Below are positions 36,607-44,392 of a DNA stretch of 64,000 nt, in pieces. The stretch spans positions 1 to 64,000 of the forward strand of contig CANLSR010000003.1 in the NCBI GenBank assembly GCA_947493945.1, in the 5' to 3' direction. Position 1 is the first letter of the stretch; each line of letters starts with the position of its first letter. The stretch comes from an uncultured bacterium. GTDB lineage: Bacteria > Bacteroidota > Rhodothermia > Rhodothermales > Rubricoccaceae. The position numbers were made by a program, and so were the translations under genes. The notes beneath the pieces were generated by a model. The model did no database searches. It saw nothing but the letters and a program-made list of their open reading frames with translations, and was not told the origin of the DNA.

Positions 36607-37500
36607 TCAGGCCGTCGGGGCCGGGGCGGGTATCTCCAGCACCAGCCCGTCGTAGGCCAACTCCACCCCGTCGGGCAGGTGCGCGTCGGCGTGGCGGACG
36701 TCGTGGGTCACGTGCGTGAGCCACGTCTGGCGCGCGCCCACGTCGGCGGCGACCTCGGCGGCCTGGGCGAACGTCAAGTGCGTCGGGTGCGGCGCGGGCC
36801 GGAGCCCGTCCAGCACCAGCGTCTCGACGCCAGCCAGCGCCGCGCGCGTCTCCGCTGGCACGGCGCCCACGTCGGTGAGGTAGGCGAACGTCCCGATCCG
36901 GAACCCCATCACCTCGAACCGGCCGTGCGGCGCCCTCAGCGGCGTCACCTCGACGCGCGCGGCCGGCGCCGTGCGGCTGGCGGCCGTGAACGGGCCGTCG
37001 ACCGGGTGGAGGTCCAGCACCGAGGCGCCGGGGTACGTCCGCTCGAACACGTAGCGGAACATGGTGCGGAGCGCGTCGGCGGTGCGCTCGGACGTGTAGA
37101 CGGGGATCGGTTCTTTGATGCGGAAAAAGAACGGCCTCAGGTCGTCCAGCCCCGTCACGTGGTCGAAGTGCTCGTGCGTCACCAGGAGCGCGTCCACGGC
37201 GGTCAAGCCGGCGCGCAGCGCCTGGGTGCGGAAGTCCGGCCCGGCGTCGATCTGGAGGTGCACGTCGCCCGCGTCGGCGTGCGCCACGACGTGCGCCGAG
37301 GTCCGGAGCCGGGCGTCGCGGGGGTCGTCGGAGGTGCACACGGCGCAGCCGCAGCCCAGGACGGGGACGCCCGTCGAGGTGCCCGTGCCCAGCAAGGTCA
37401 CGGTCAGCGCCGGCGCCAGCGGCTGGCGGTCGGCGTCCGGCTGGCGGTCGGCCTCGGCGAGCGGGCGGCCCGCGTCCGGCCGGCGGTCGGGGTCAGTCAT
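36607..37500 (-). CDS. PhnP-like MBL-fold phosphodiesterase
   Basis: 297 residues. The first 28 or so residues are an Asp/Pro/Arg-rich repetitive leader. The core has LLGTGTSTGVPVLGCGCAVCTSDD, where the two Cys near the N-terminus resemble the structural zinc site of PhnP, and THEHFDHVTGLDDLRPF for the catalytic metals. AYLTDVGAVP, LVLDGLRP and WLTHVTHDV complete the site. PhnP opens cyclic ribose 1,2-phosphate in phosphonate use; no other phn gene is here, so only a phosphodiesterase-type fold is claimed. Its start overlaps the upstream gene's stop by 8 bp. Confidence 0.88.
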   Translation of the reverse strand: MTDPDRRPDAGRPLAEADRQPDADRQPLAPALTVTLLGTGTSTGVPVLGCGCAVCTSDDPRDARLRTSAHVVAHADAGDVHLQIDAGPDFRTQALRAGLTAVDALLVTHEHFDHVTGLDDLRPFFFRIKEPIPVYTSERTADALRTMFRYVFERTYPGASVLDLHPVDGPFTAASRTAPAARVEVTPLRAPHGRFEVMGFRIGTFAYLTDVGAVPAETRAALAGVETLVLDGLRPAPHPTHLTFAQAAEVAADVGARQTWLTHVTHDVRHADAHLPDGVELAYDGLVLEIPAPAPTA

Positions 37501-37789
37501 CGTCGGCGCCCTCGGCCAGCTCCCCGCGCTCGGCGTCGGCCCAGGCGTCCTCCAGCGCGGCGCGGACGGCCGGGCGGAGGTAGAGCCCGTCGGCGCCGCC
37601 GTGCTCGCGCACGGCCGCCGCCAGCACCACGGCCTGCGCCTGGGCCGGGTGCAGCTTGTTCAGCACCACCGTCGGCGCGCCGGCCACGACGCACAGCCCG
37701 CCCCGGAACCCGCCCCGCTCGCGCCGCACCCGGACCCCGAGCTGGCCCAGGACCTCTTCGAACGCGGCGACGGCGGCGGCGGGCTTCAT
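37493..37789 (-). CDS. Small hypothetical protein overlapping the PhnP-like gene
   Basis: 98 residues, mixed alpha/beta, no signal. MKPAAAVAAFEEVLGQLGVRVRRERG followed by GGLCVVAGAPTVVLNKLHPAQAQAVVLAAAV and an acidic C-terminus (GELAEGADDD). The segment CVV-x-G-x-P-x-VVLNK recalls a group of short Bacteroidota proteins of unknown role. The 8-bp overlap with the next start implies translational coupling. Confidence 0.7.
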   Translation of the reverse strand: MKPAAAVAAFEEVLGQLGVRVRRERGGFRGGLCVVAGAPTVVLNKLHPAQAQAVVLAAAVREHGGADGLYLRPAVRAALEDAWADAERGELAEGADDD

Positions 37790-37815
37790 GGCGATGATGG
37801 AGGGATACGGGACGG

Positions 37816-37866
37816 GGGACGCGGGGTCAGGAAGGCCGCTCTGCCCGTCCCTTCACCCCGCGTCCC
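37816..37866 (-). terminator. Hairpin after the RNase E/G gene
   Basis: GGGACGCGGGGT (37816-37827) and ACCCCGCGTCCC (37855-37866) are exact complements, 12 bp, with a 27-nt loop. The hairpin begins 16 bp beyond the stop of the minus-strand RNase gene. There is no T tract on that strand, so it may be a processing or stability hairpin rather than an intrinsic terminator. Its arms share GGGACGCG with the sdhA-sdhB intercistronic hairpin. Confidence 0.5.
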
Positions 37867-37881
37867 TTGCCCCTCGACCCG

Positions 37882-40800
37882 TCACGCGTCGTACTTCTTG
37901 AGCAGCGACCGCCCCGACTTCTGGTCGCGGACGTCGAACGCCAGCGGGTCGACGGCGGCGTCCTCCTCGATCGAGAACGCGATGCCGCGGATGGCCAGCC
38001 GCCAGCGCGTCAGCGTGGACGGGAAGCCGCGCCGGAGGTAGGCCCCGAACAGCGGGTGCACGCGGACCACGATGGGCCGGCCACGGTACTTCTCGTCGAC
38101 CGACTGGCGGTAGTGGTCGAGCCAGCCGCGCAGGCGCCCGGCGAGCGCCTGGGGCGTCGACTCCTCGGGGGAGAGCGTCTGTCGCGGCTCGGCCGACTGG
38201 GGCTCGCCGCGCCGGTCGTCGCCCCGGCGGTCGTCGCCGCGGGCGGGGGTCTCCTCCTCCGGCTCGGGCTCCATCCCGACGTCGAGCGACTTGCCGGGCT
38301 GGACGATCTCGCTGGCGCCGGCCGCCTCCATCGCATCGGCGCCCTCCAGCGGCTCCCCGTCCTCGTCCACGGCGCCGGCCGTGATCGAGGGCCGCAGCCG
38401 CTGGCGGGTGATCTGGACGAGCCCGAAGTCGGACATCGGCAGCAGCTTGGTCACCGCGCGGTCCTTCTCGAACTCCTTTTTGAGCGCGTCGGTCACCTTG
38501 CGGCGGTCGCGGTCGTACTTGAGGTCGATAAAGTCCACCACGATGATGCCGCCCAGGTCGCGCAGCCGGAGCTGCTTGGCCACCTCGCGCGCGGCCTCGA
38601 CGTTGACGTCGATCAGGTTCTGCTTTTGGCTCTTGCCGCGCCCGGCCCGGCCCGAGTTCACGTCCACGACGTGCATCGCCTCCGTGGTCTCGATAAACAG
38701 GTAGCCGCCGCCGCGCATGTTGACGCGCTTGGCGAACGCCTCCTCGACCTGCTTCTCGATGCCCAGCGAGCGGAAGACCTGGCCCCGGCCCTTGTGGAAC
38801 TCCACCTTGTCGGCCATCTGGGGCGCGACGGCCTTGACGTAGGCCTTGACGTTGCGGAACACCTTCTCGTCGTCGACCAGGATCCGGTCGTAGTCCTCCG
38901 AGAACAGGTCCCGGATCACCGACGACACCATGTTGACGTCCTGGTAGAGCAGGACCGGCGGGTTGGGCTTCTCGTCCAGCTTGTTCTGGATCTTGCGCCA
39001 CTTGTCGGCCAAGAGCCGCAGGTCGGTGTCCAGGCTCTTGGCGTCGCGCCCCTCGGCCACCGTCCGCACGATCACGCCGAAGCCGTCGGGCTTGAGGCTC
39101 GTCGCCAGCGTGCGCAGGCGGCGGCGCTCCTTGGCGCTCTCGATCTTCTTGGAGACGGCCACGTAGTCCGCCGCCGGCACCAGGACCAGGAAGCGGCCGG
39201 CCAGCGACAGGTCGGTCGAGACGCGCGGCCCCTTGTTGGAGATCGCCTCCTTGGTGATCTTGACGATGATCCGGCCGTCGCGCTTGAGGAGCTCCTCGTT
39301 GGACGGGATCGAGCCCCGGTTCGAGCTGCGCCCGTTCGAGCCACGGCCGCTGGAGCCGCGCCCGCCGCCTCGGCCAGAGCTGCGACCGCTCGACTCCTTC
39401 TTGCCCTCGGAGGCCTTGGCGTCCGACGCCTCGTCCTTCGAGGACGACGAGCCCTCCGAGGCCCGGTCGGACGAGCGGTCCGAGGACCGGCCGCCCGACT
39501 GGCGGCCCTGCCCGGACGAGCGTCGGCGCGAGCGGCCCGACGATTCCGAGTCGTCCGAGGACTCGTCGCCGGCGGCGGTCTCCTTGGCCTGGTCGCTCGA
39601 CGCTCCGCGCTGCCCACGGCGACCGCCAGACCGGCGGCTGCGAGACGGCGCCTCGTCCTCCTCCGTGTCGTCGGCGTCGTCCTGGTCGCGGCCCGACGCC
39701 TTCTTGCGCGACGGGCTCGGGGTCGGCTTTTTGAAGCCGCGCGGCGACGTCTCGTCGACGTCCTCGTCGTCGTCGGACGCCTGGCTGGCGGACCGGGAGC
39801 GGCCTGACGGCTTGTCCGCTTTGCTCTCGGCTGAGCGGGTGCGGCGGCGGCCGGAGCTCGCCTTCGAGCCGTCGGCCTCCTCGTCTGCCGAGTCCTGGGC
39901 CTCCGCCCGCGCGGAGGGCTCGTCGGACGGCTTGGTGCGGGAGCTCCCCTTGGCCGACGACGTGGCGCTGGACGTCAGGTCGAGGGTGGCCGGCAGCACG
40001 CGCGTGGACCGCTTCGGCTTGGCCTTGGCCTTTTTGCCTGTGGCCGCCTCGCCCTTGGCCGGGTCCGCTTCTGCGTCGGCCGTCTTTTTGGACCCCGCCC
40101 CGCTGGCGCTCGGCGTGGCCGCGTCCGAGGCGTCGGGCTCGGCCTTCTTGCGCGGCGAGCGGCGGCGAGCGGGCTTGGCCGCCGGCTCGTCCGTGTCTCC
40201 GGTCTCGTCCTCGGTCCCAGCGTCGTCCGCCTCCGAGGCCTTGGGCTCCTTCTCGGTCTTGGGCTTGCGGGCCTTCGCCTTGGGCTCGGCCTTAGGCTCG
40301 TCGGCGCCCTCGTCCGCCGCGTCGTCCTCGGACCCGTCGGCCGACGTGTCGGCGCTCTTCCCGCGCCCGCCGCGGCTGCCGCGCCGGCGCTTCTTCTTCG
40401 GCTCCTCGGTGTCGGCGGCCTCTTCGGCGTCCGCGTCGTCGCCGCCAGCGGACGGCGCGTCGGTGTCGGCGGCGGTCTTGCGGGTGCGGCGGCGCGTGGT
40501 CTTCTTCTCCGGCGCCGCCGCCTCGACCGACGCGCTGGCGTCGGCCGACGACGCGTCCGACTCGGGCTCGCCCTGGGGCTCGTCCGCCGGCTTGTCGTCC
40601 GGGGCCTCGGCCGGCTCGGGCGCCGACCGGCGCGGCTTCGACGGCCCCGACAGGTCGATCACCGACGGCAGCGCGCGACGCTTCGGCTCCTCCTGCTCCT
40701 CCTCCTCCTCGCGCCCGCCGCGGCCGCGCCCGCGGCCCCGGCCCCGCCCGCGACCGCGCGAGCGGCGGCGGCTGGTGCGGCGGCTGCGCGACTCCTCGGG

Positions 40801-41166
40801 GGCCGGCTCCACCTCCAGCGTCTCCTCGACGTCGGGCTCGTCCTCGTCGTCGGCGACGCGCTTGGCCGGGGCCAGCGACAGGACCGGCTCGTCCAGGCCC
40901 GGCACGTCCTCGCCGGCCAGCGCCAGCAGCTGGGGGAGGTTGTCGGTGAGGTCGGAAAAGTGCAGGAAGCAGTCCTGCTTTTGGCCGACGTCGACGAAGG
41001 CGGCCCGCAGCGCGGGCATGACCTTCTGGATGCTGGCCAGGTAGACGTTGCCGATGGAGCGGACGTTATCCGGCGTCTCGATGTAGAGCTCGACCAGCTC
41101 GCCGTTCTCGACGATGGCGATCCTCGAGCGGTCTTTGCTCGCGTTGATGACGATTTGCTTTTTCAC
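37882..41166 (-). CDS. rng: RNase E/G family ribonuclease with a 535-residue disordered insert in the S1 domain
   Basis: 1094 residues from a GTG start. Endoribonuclease for rRNA, tRNA and mRNA processing. Residues 1-75 open the family (MKKQIVINAS, the S1 start GNVYLASIQKVMPALRAAFVDVGQKQ). Residues about 85-620 are a low-complexity block of Glu/Asp, Arg-Gly (RGRGRGRG), Ser-Arg and Lys-Ala runs. The S1 domain then resumes (DGRIIVKITKEAISNKGPR, 629-647). The catalytic part has VVDVNSGRAGRGKSQ (Asp834) and GGIIVVDFIDLKYDRDR (Asp878), the two metal aspartates. The zinc-link CPxC that should follow RLRPS is missing; the only Cys is residue 66. A second acidic spacer (931-1005) precedes a C-terminal domain ending LLKKYDA. 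Confidence 0.95.
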   Translation of the reverse strand: MKKQIVINASKDRSRIAIVENGELVELYIETPDNVRSIGNVYLASIQKVMPALRAAFVDVGQKQDCFLHFSDLTDNLPQLLALAGEDVPGLDEPVLSLAPAKRVADDEDEPDVEETLEVEPAPEESRSRRTSRRRSRGRGRGRGRGRGRGGREEEEEQEEPKRRALPSVIDLSGPSKPRRSAPEPAEAPDDKPADEPQGEPESDASSADASASVEAAAPEKKTTRRRTRKTAADTDAPSAGGDDADAEEAADTEEPKKKRRRGSRGGRGKSADTSADGSEDDAADEGADEPKAEPKAKARKPKTEKEPKASEADDAGTEDETGDTDEPAAKPARRRSPRKKAEPDASDAATPSASGAGSKKTADAEADPAKGEAATGKKAKAKPKRSTRVLPATLDLTSSATSSAKGSSRTKPSDEPSARAEAQDSADEEADGSKASSGRRRTRSAESKADKPSGRSRSASQASDDDEDVDETSPRGFKKPTPSPSRKKASGRDQDDADDTEEDEAPSRSRRSGGRRGQRGASSDQAKETAAGDESSDDSESSGRSRRRSSGQGRQSGGRSSDRSSDRASEGSSSSKDEASDAKASEGKKESSGRSSGRGGGRGSSGRGSNGRSSNRGSIPSNEELLKRDGRIIVKITKEAISNKGPRVSTDLSLAGRFLVLVPAADYVAVSKKIESAKERRRLRTLATSLKPDGFGVIVRTVAEGRDAKSLDTDLRLLADKWRKIQNKLDEKPNPPVLLYQDVNMVSSVIRDLFSEDYDRILVDDEKVFRNVKAYVKAVAPQMADKVEFHKGRGQVFRSLGIEKQVEEAFAKRVNMRGGGYLFIETTEAMHVVDVNSGRAGRGKSQKQNLIDVNVEAAREVAKQLRLRDLGGIIVVDFIDLKYDRDRRKVTDALKKEFEKDRAVTKLLPMSDFGLVQITRQRLRPSITAGAVDEDGEPLEGADAMEAAGASEIVQPGKSLDVGMEPEPEEETPARGDDRRGDDRRGEPQSAEPRQTLSPEESTPQALAGRLRGWLDHYRQSVDEKYRGRPIVVRVHPLFGAYLRRGFPSTLTRWRLAIRGIAFSIEEDAAVDPLAFDVRDQKSGRSLLKKYDA

Positions 41167-41722
41167 TAGCTAGGGGGGCAGGGCGCGAGGCCCGATCACG
41201 CGGAACCGGCCGGGGGCCGGGTCGGGGCGCGGCGCGGCGCCGGTCTGGCCGAGCCAGGGCGCGCGCGGGACTCTGCGCAGGGGGGGGCGTATCGCGCACG
41301 TCGCTGCCGCTGCCGGGCCTGACGGCCAGGAGCGCAGCCCAACGGGCGATCACGCGGACGATGTGGTGCACGAGGTGCAGCATGGGGCGCTTCTAGACGC
41401 GGGGCGTCGGCGGTGGCCGGTAGCGGGGCCACTGCGCGCAAGGCAGGCCGGTGGGCCTACCGGAAGGGCAGACGCCGACGTGGAAAAGGTACGCATGGCA
41501 CCCGCGGGACGTCCGCGAAGAGCCTGCGAGAGCGGCGCCCGAGGCGCGCGCGGCGGCGCGCCGCTGGCGGACGGACGGCGCTTCACTCTGAATCCTCCGG
41601 GAAGACCGGCTCGCGCCGTTCTCATTCCCCCCGGGCGGCGAACCCCAGCGCTGGTTTGGTGTAACCGCCTGACTCCGTTTCGCTGTGCGCGCCACAGCCC
41701 CTGCCTGACCCCTCCCCCGACG
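41167..41722. other. 556-bp divergent intergenic region rng/gltA
   Basis: Separates the RNase gene (leftward) from citrate synthase (rightward). It is GC-rich with many short palindromes and one CGCTGGCGG at about 41560. A leftward frame at 41383 reads MLHLVHHIVRVIARWAALLAV and then becomes Arg/Pro-rich across the RNase start; I do not accept it as a gene. No tRNA, no clear promoter. A long leader for the RNase mRNA is possible, since RNase E autoregulates through its 5' leader in E. coli, but nothing here proves it. Confidence 0.5.
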
Positions 41723-42871
41723 ATGTCCCAGACTGCACCCGCCCCTACCAAGTCCCGTGGTCTCGAAGGCGTAACCGCCCTCGACACCCAGCTCTCGGCC
41801 ATCGACGGCCAAAAGGGCGAGCTCGTCTACCGTGGCTATTCCATCGAGGACCTGGCCAAGAACGCCTCGTTCGAGGAGACGGCCTACCTGCTGTGGAAGG
41901 GCGAGCTCCCGACCCAGGGCCAGCTCGACGAGCTCAACCGCCAGCTGCGCGAGGCGCGGCCGGTCCACCCGGACCTCTTGGACCACCTGCGGCACCACAC
42001 GCCCAAGGACTCCAACCCGATGGCGGCCATGCGGACGGCGCTCTCGATGCTCTCGGCCTACGACGACGAGGCCGACACGATGGAGCCGGAGGCCAACTAC
42101 CGCAAGGCGGTCCGCCTGACGGCCAAGCTGCCCACGCTGCTGGCGGCCTTCGACCGGATCCGCAAGGGCAAGGAGCCGATCCCGCCGACGCAGGAGGGCT
42201 CGACGGCCTCGGACTTCCTGACCATGCTCAACGGCGAGGCGCCCGGCCCGGCCGCCGAGGCCATCATGGACGCGGCGCTGGTGCTCCACGCCGAGCACGG
42301 CCTGAACGCCTCGACATTCACCGCGCGCGTGATCGGGTCGACGCTGTCCGACATGTACTCGGCCGTCGTCGGCGCGATGGGGGCGCTGAAGGGGCCGCTC
42401 CACGGCGGCGCCAACATCGAGGTGATGAAGACGCTGATCGCCCTCGACGAGTCGGGCGAGACGGCCCAGGAGTTCGTCGACCGCAAGATCGCGGCCAAGG
42501 AGAAGATCATGGGCATCGGGCACCGCGTGTACAAGACGCTGGACCCGCGCGCGACCATCCTGCGCGAGATGCTCTCCGACCTGTCGGAGGAGAAGGGCGA
42601 GACCAAGTGGCTCGAGATGTCGGACACGATCCGGACGACGGTCAAGGACACCAAGGGCCTCGACGCCAACGTCGACTTCTACTCGGCGAGCGTCTACTAC
42701 CTGCTGGGCATCGAGACCGACCTGTACACGCCCATCTTCGCCATCAGCCGCATGACGGGCTGGACGGCGCACCTGCTGGAGCAGTGGGAGGACAACCGGC
42801 TGATCCGGCCGCGCGCCGAGTACGTCGGGCCGCGCGACAAGACGGTCCAGCCGGTCGGCGAGCGCAGCTAG
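41723..42871 (+). CDS. gltA: Citrate synthase
   Basis: 382 residues from ATG 41723 (MSQTAPAPTKSRGLEGVTALD). It is the short, dimeric type found in Gram-positives and archaea. Landmarks: SAIDGQKGELVYRGYSIEDLA, LHAEHGLNASTFTARV, the active-site His in GPLHGGANIEVM, and IMGIGHRVYKTLDPRA, with the catalytic Asp in NVDFYSASVYYLLGI. It condenses acetyl-CoA with oxaloacetate. 2-Methylcitrate synthases look very similar, but no prpB or prpD gene is nearby and TCA genes are. It ends in a good terminator at 42896-42926. Upstream in-frame sequence to 41363 is intergenic in character. Confidence 0.94.
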   Translation: MSQTAPAPTKSRGLEGVTALDTQLSAIDGQKGELVYRGYSIEDLAKNASFEETAYLLWKGELPTQGQLDELNRQLREARPVHPDLLDHLRHHTPKDSNPMAAMRTALSMLSAYDDEADTMEPEANYRKAVRLTAKLPTLLAAFDRIRKGKEPIPPTQEGSTASDFLTMLNGEAPGPAAEAIMDAALVLHAEHGLNASTFTARVIGSTLSDMYSAVVGAMGALKGPLHGGANIEVMKTLIALDESGETAQEFVDRKIAAKEKIMGIGHRVYKTLDPRATILREMLSDLSEEKGETKWLEMSDTIRTTVKDTKGLDANVDFYSASVYYLLGIETDLYTPIFAISRMTGWTAHLLEQWEDNRLIRPRAEYVGPRDKTVQPVGERS

Positions 42872-42895
42872 CGCCTGGGCCACGACGACGTGAGA

Positions 42896-42926
42896 GGGCG
42901 CGGTCCGCGAGGGGCGCGCCCTTTTT
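42896..42926 (+). terminator. Rho-independent terminator of gltA
   Basis: GGGCGCG (42896-42902) with CGCGCCC (42915-42921), a 12-nt loop, then five T residues (42922-42926). It lies 24 bp after the gltA stop. Confidence 0.85.
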
Positions 42927-42962
42927 ACGTTCGCGCCCCTCCCCCGCCTCCCGGCTTCGTCC

Positions 42963-42987
42963 CGCTGGCGGGGGCTGCCCGCCAGCG
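42963..42987. repeat. Inverted repeat CGCTGGCGGG/CCCGCCAGCG
   Basis: CGCTGGCGGG (42963-42972) and CCCGCCAGCG (42978-42987) form a perfect 10-bp stem with a 5-nt loop. It is another inverted pair of the abundant octamer, lying in the 365-bp gltA-sdhC spacer. The remainder of that spacer, up to the promoter region, holds no gene I can support. Confidence 0.7.
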
Positions 42988-43147
42988 CGTCGTCGGGCGA
43001 GAGCACAGGGGCCGCGGGAGGCGCGGCGGAGGTAGCGGGGGGAGTCGCGGGGCCGGGGAACGGAGGGGCGACACGCCGCCCGGGCTCCGTCGCCGAGCGG
43101 CTCCGCCAGCGCGGCAGAGTCGACAAGCGGCCGGGGGCAGGCGTACC

Positions 43148-43187
43148 TTGGGGCACGGCCCGGTCAAACTTTCAATTCAAACTGAAA
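43148..43187 (+). promoter_or_regulatory. Candidate sdh promoter and dyad operator
   Basis: TTGGGG (43148-43153), 17 bp, TTCAAT (43171-43176) make a plausible sigma-70-type promoter in the only AT-rich stretch of the spacer. Over it lies the dyad TTTCA (43170-43174), 8 bp, TGAAA (43183-43187), which would block the promoter if bound. The regulator is unknown. The sdhC start is 50 bp downstream. Confidence 0.4.
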
Positions 43188-43236
43188 CCTTGGTCCGTAG
43201 CCCCCGGTAGTCCCCCTCCGCCCACCGACATTGGTC

Positions 43237-43635
43237 ATGGCCGTCGCCGCTGCGCCCGCTCGCCCCGCCCCCGTCCAGCGCTACAAGATGCGCGTCGGGA
43301 TGTTCGCCTGGATCCTGCACCGCCTGACCGGGCTGGCGCTGGTGGGCTACCTGGTGGTCCACATCTGGGGCCTGAAGGCGATCACCAACCCCGACGCCTA
43401 CAACGCGCTCATCACGAGCTACCACGCCCCCATCTTCAAGGTGGGCGAGTTCCTGCTGCTGGGGGCCGTCGTGTACCACGCGCTCAACGGGCTGCGCATC
43501 GTGCTGATCGACTTTATGGGCTGGAGCCCGAACCAGCGCAAGCTGTTCTGGACGCTGGGCGCGGTCGCCGCCGTCCTGTTCGTGGTCGGCGGCTACCCGT
43601 CGATCGCCGCCCTCGTCGACTACTTCAACAGCTAG
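43237..43635 (+). CDS. sdhC: Succinate dehydrogenase cytochrome b subunit
   Basis: 132 residues from ATG 43237 (MAVAAAPARPAPVQRYKMRVG). Three membrane spans are predicted. HRLTGLALVGYLVVHIWGL and VVYHALNGLRIVLIDFMG carry the quinone-site Ser/Arg neighbourhood and candidate heme His residues of SdhC. It is the first gene of sdhCDAB, with 49 bp to sdhD. It anchors the complex in the inner membrane and passes electrons to quinone. A TTG two codons upstream could also serve as start. Confidence 0.93.
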   Translation: MAVAAAPARPAPVQRYKMRVGMFAWILHRLTGLALVGYLVVHIWGLKAITNPDAYNALITSYHAPIFKVGEFLLLGAVVYHALNGLRIVLIDFMGWSPNQRKLFWTLGAVAAVLFVVGGYPSIAALVDYFNS

Positions 43636-43684
43636 CCGCCCGCTGGCGCCGCCCGTCGGCGCCGCCAGCCGCGACCCCCTGACT

Positions 43685-44293
43685 ATGGCTACGACTTACG
43701 GCCGCACCGCCCGCTCCAGCGCCTTCCAGTGGTTCGTCCACCGGATCACGGGCACGTTCCTGATCTTCCTGCTGATCACCCACTTCTGGGTCCAGCACTA
43801 CGACCGCACCACGGCGTCGATCTCGCACTCGGTGGTGAACGCCGAGGAGGCCGAGGCGGGCGTGCTGCCCCGCTACTCCGAGGAGGCCGCCGAAGCGGTC
43901 CGCCGGGCCGAGGCGCGCGACGGGGCGCTCGTGCCCGCCGGTCAGCCGCGCGTGGTGCCGGCCCAGGACACGCGGTTCGGCGAGGTCGAGGGCGACGCGC
44001 CCGGCCCGACGCACCCGCCCGGCGAGACCGCCGGCCCGACGCCCTACGAGATCCTGATGCTCCGGCTGGGCGACCCGGTGTATGCCGTGTTGTGGAAAGG
44101 GTTCAACCTGCTGTTCCTGGCCTTCGCGCTGCACCACGGGTTCTACGGCCTCAACAACATCCTGACCGACTACATCCGCAACGACATGGCGCGCGTCGGC
44201 GCGACGGCGCTCTCGTGGACGCTGGCGCTGGTGCTGTTCGTGATCGGCGCCTACTCCGTGGTCGTGGCCGGGCTCGAGTGGGCCCCCCTCTAG
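43685..44293 (+). CDS. sdhD: Succinate dehydrogenase membrane anchor with a long loop insertion
   Basis: 202 residues, some 70-80 more than typical SdhD. The first span (FLIFLLITHFWVQHYD, to about residue 40) is followed by an acidic, Pro-rich stretch at about 41-118 (NAEEAEAGVLPRYSEEAAE, then HPPGETAGPTP). Two more spans follow (VLWKGFNLLFLAFALHHGFYGLNNIL; LSWTLALVLFVIGAYSVVV). AFALHHGFYGL supplies the likely heme or quinone His. The insert lies between spans I and II. It is co-transcribed with sdhC and sdhA. Confidence 0.9.
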   Translation: MATTYGRTARSSAFQWFVHRITGTFLIFLLITHFWVQHYDRTTASISHSVVNAEEAEAGVLPRYSEEAAEAVRRAEARDGALVPAGQPRVVPAQDTRFGEVEGDAPGPTHPPGETAGPTPYEILMLRLGDPVYAVLWKGFNLLFLAFALHHGFYGLNNILTDYIRNDMARVGATALSWTLALVLFVIGAYSVVVAGLEWAPL

Positions 44294-44392
44294 CCCCGGG
44301 CCTTTCCTGAGGAGACGCCCGGCGGCAACCGCCAGCGGCGCTCCCGACGGCGTCCGGCCGTCCCCTCCCTACGCTCTCAGCCTCCGCTTCCC

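Noticed and set aside
41066-41383. Small leftward gene upstream of the RNase E/G gene (MLHLVHHIVRVIARWAALL...)
   Set aside because: Only the first 20 residues look protein-like; the rest is Arg/Pro-rich and overlaps the RNase start by about 100 bp.
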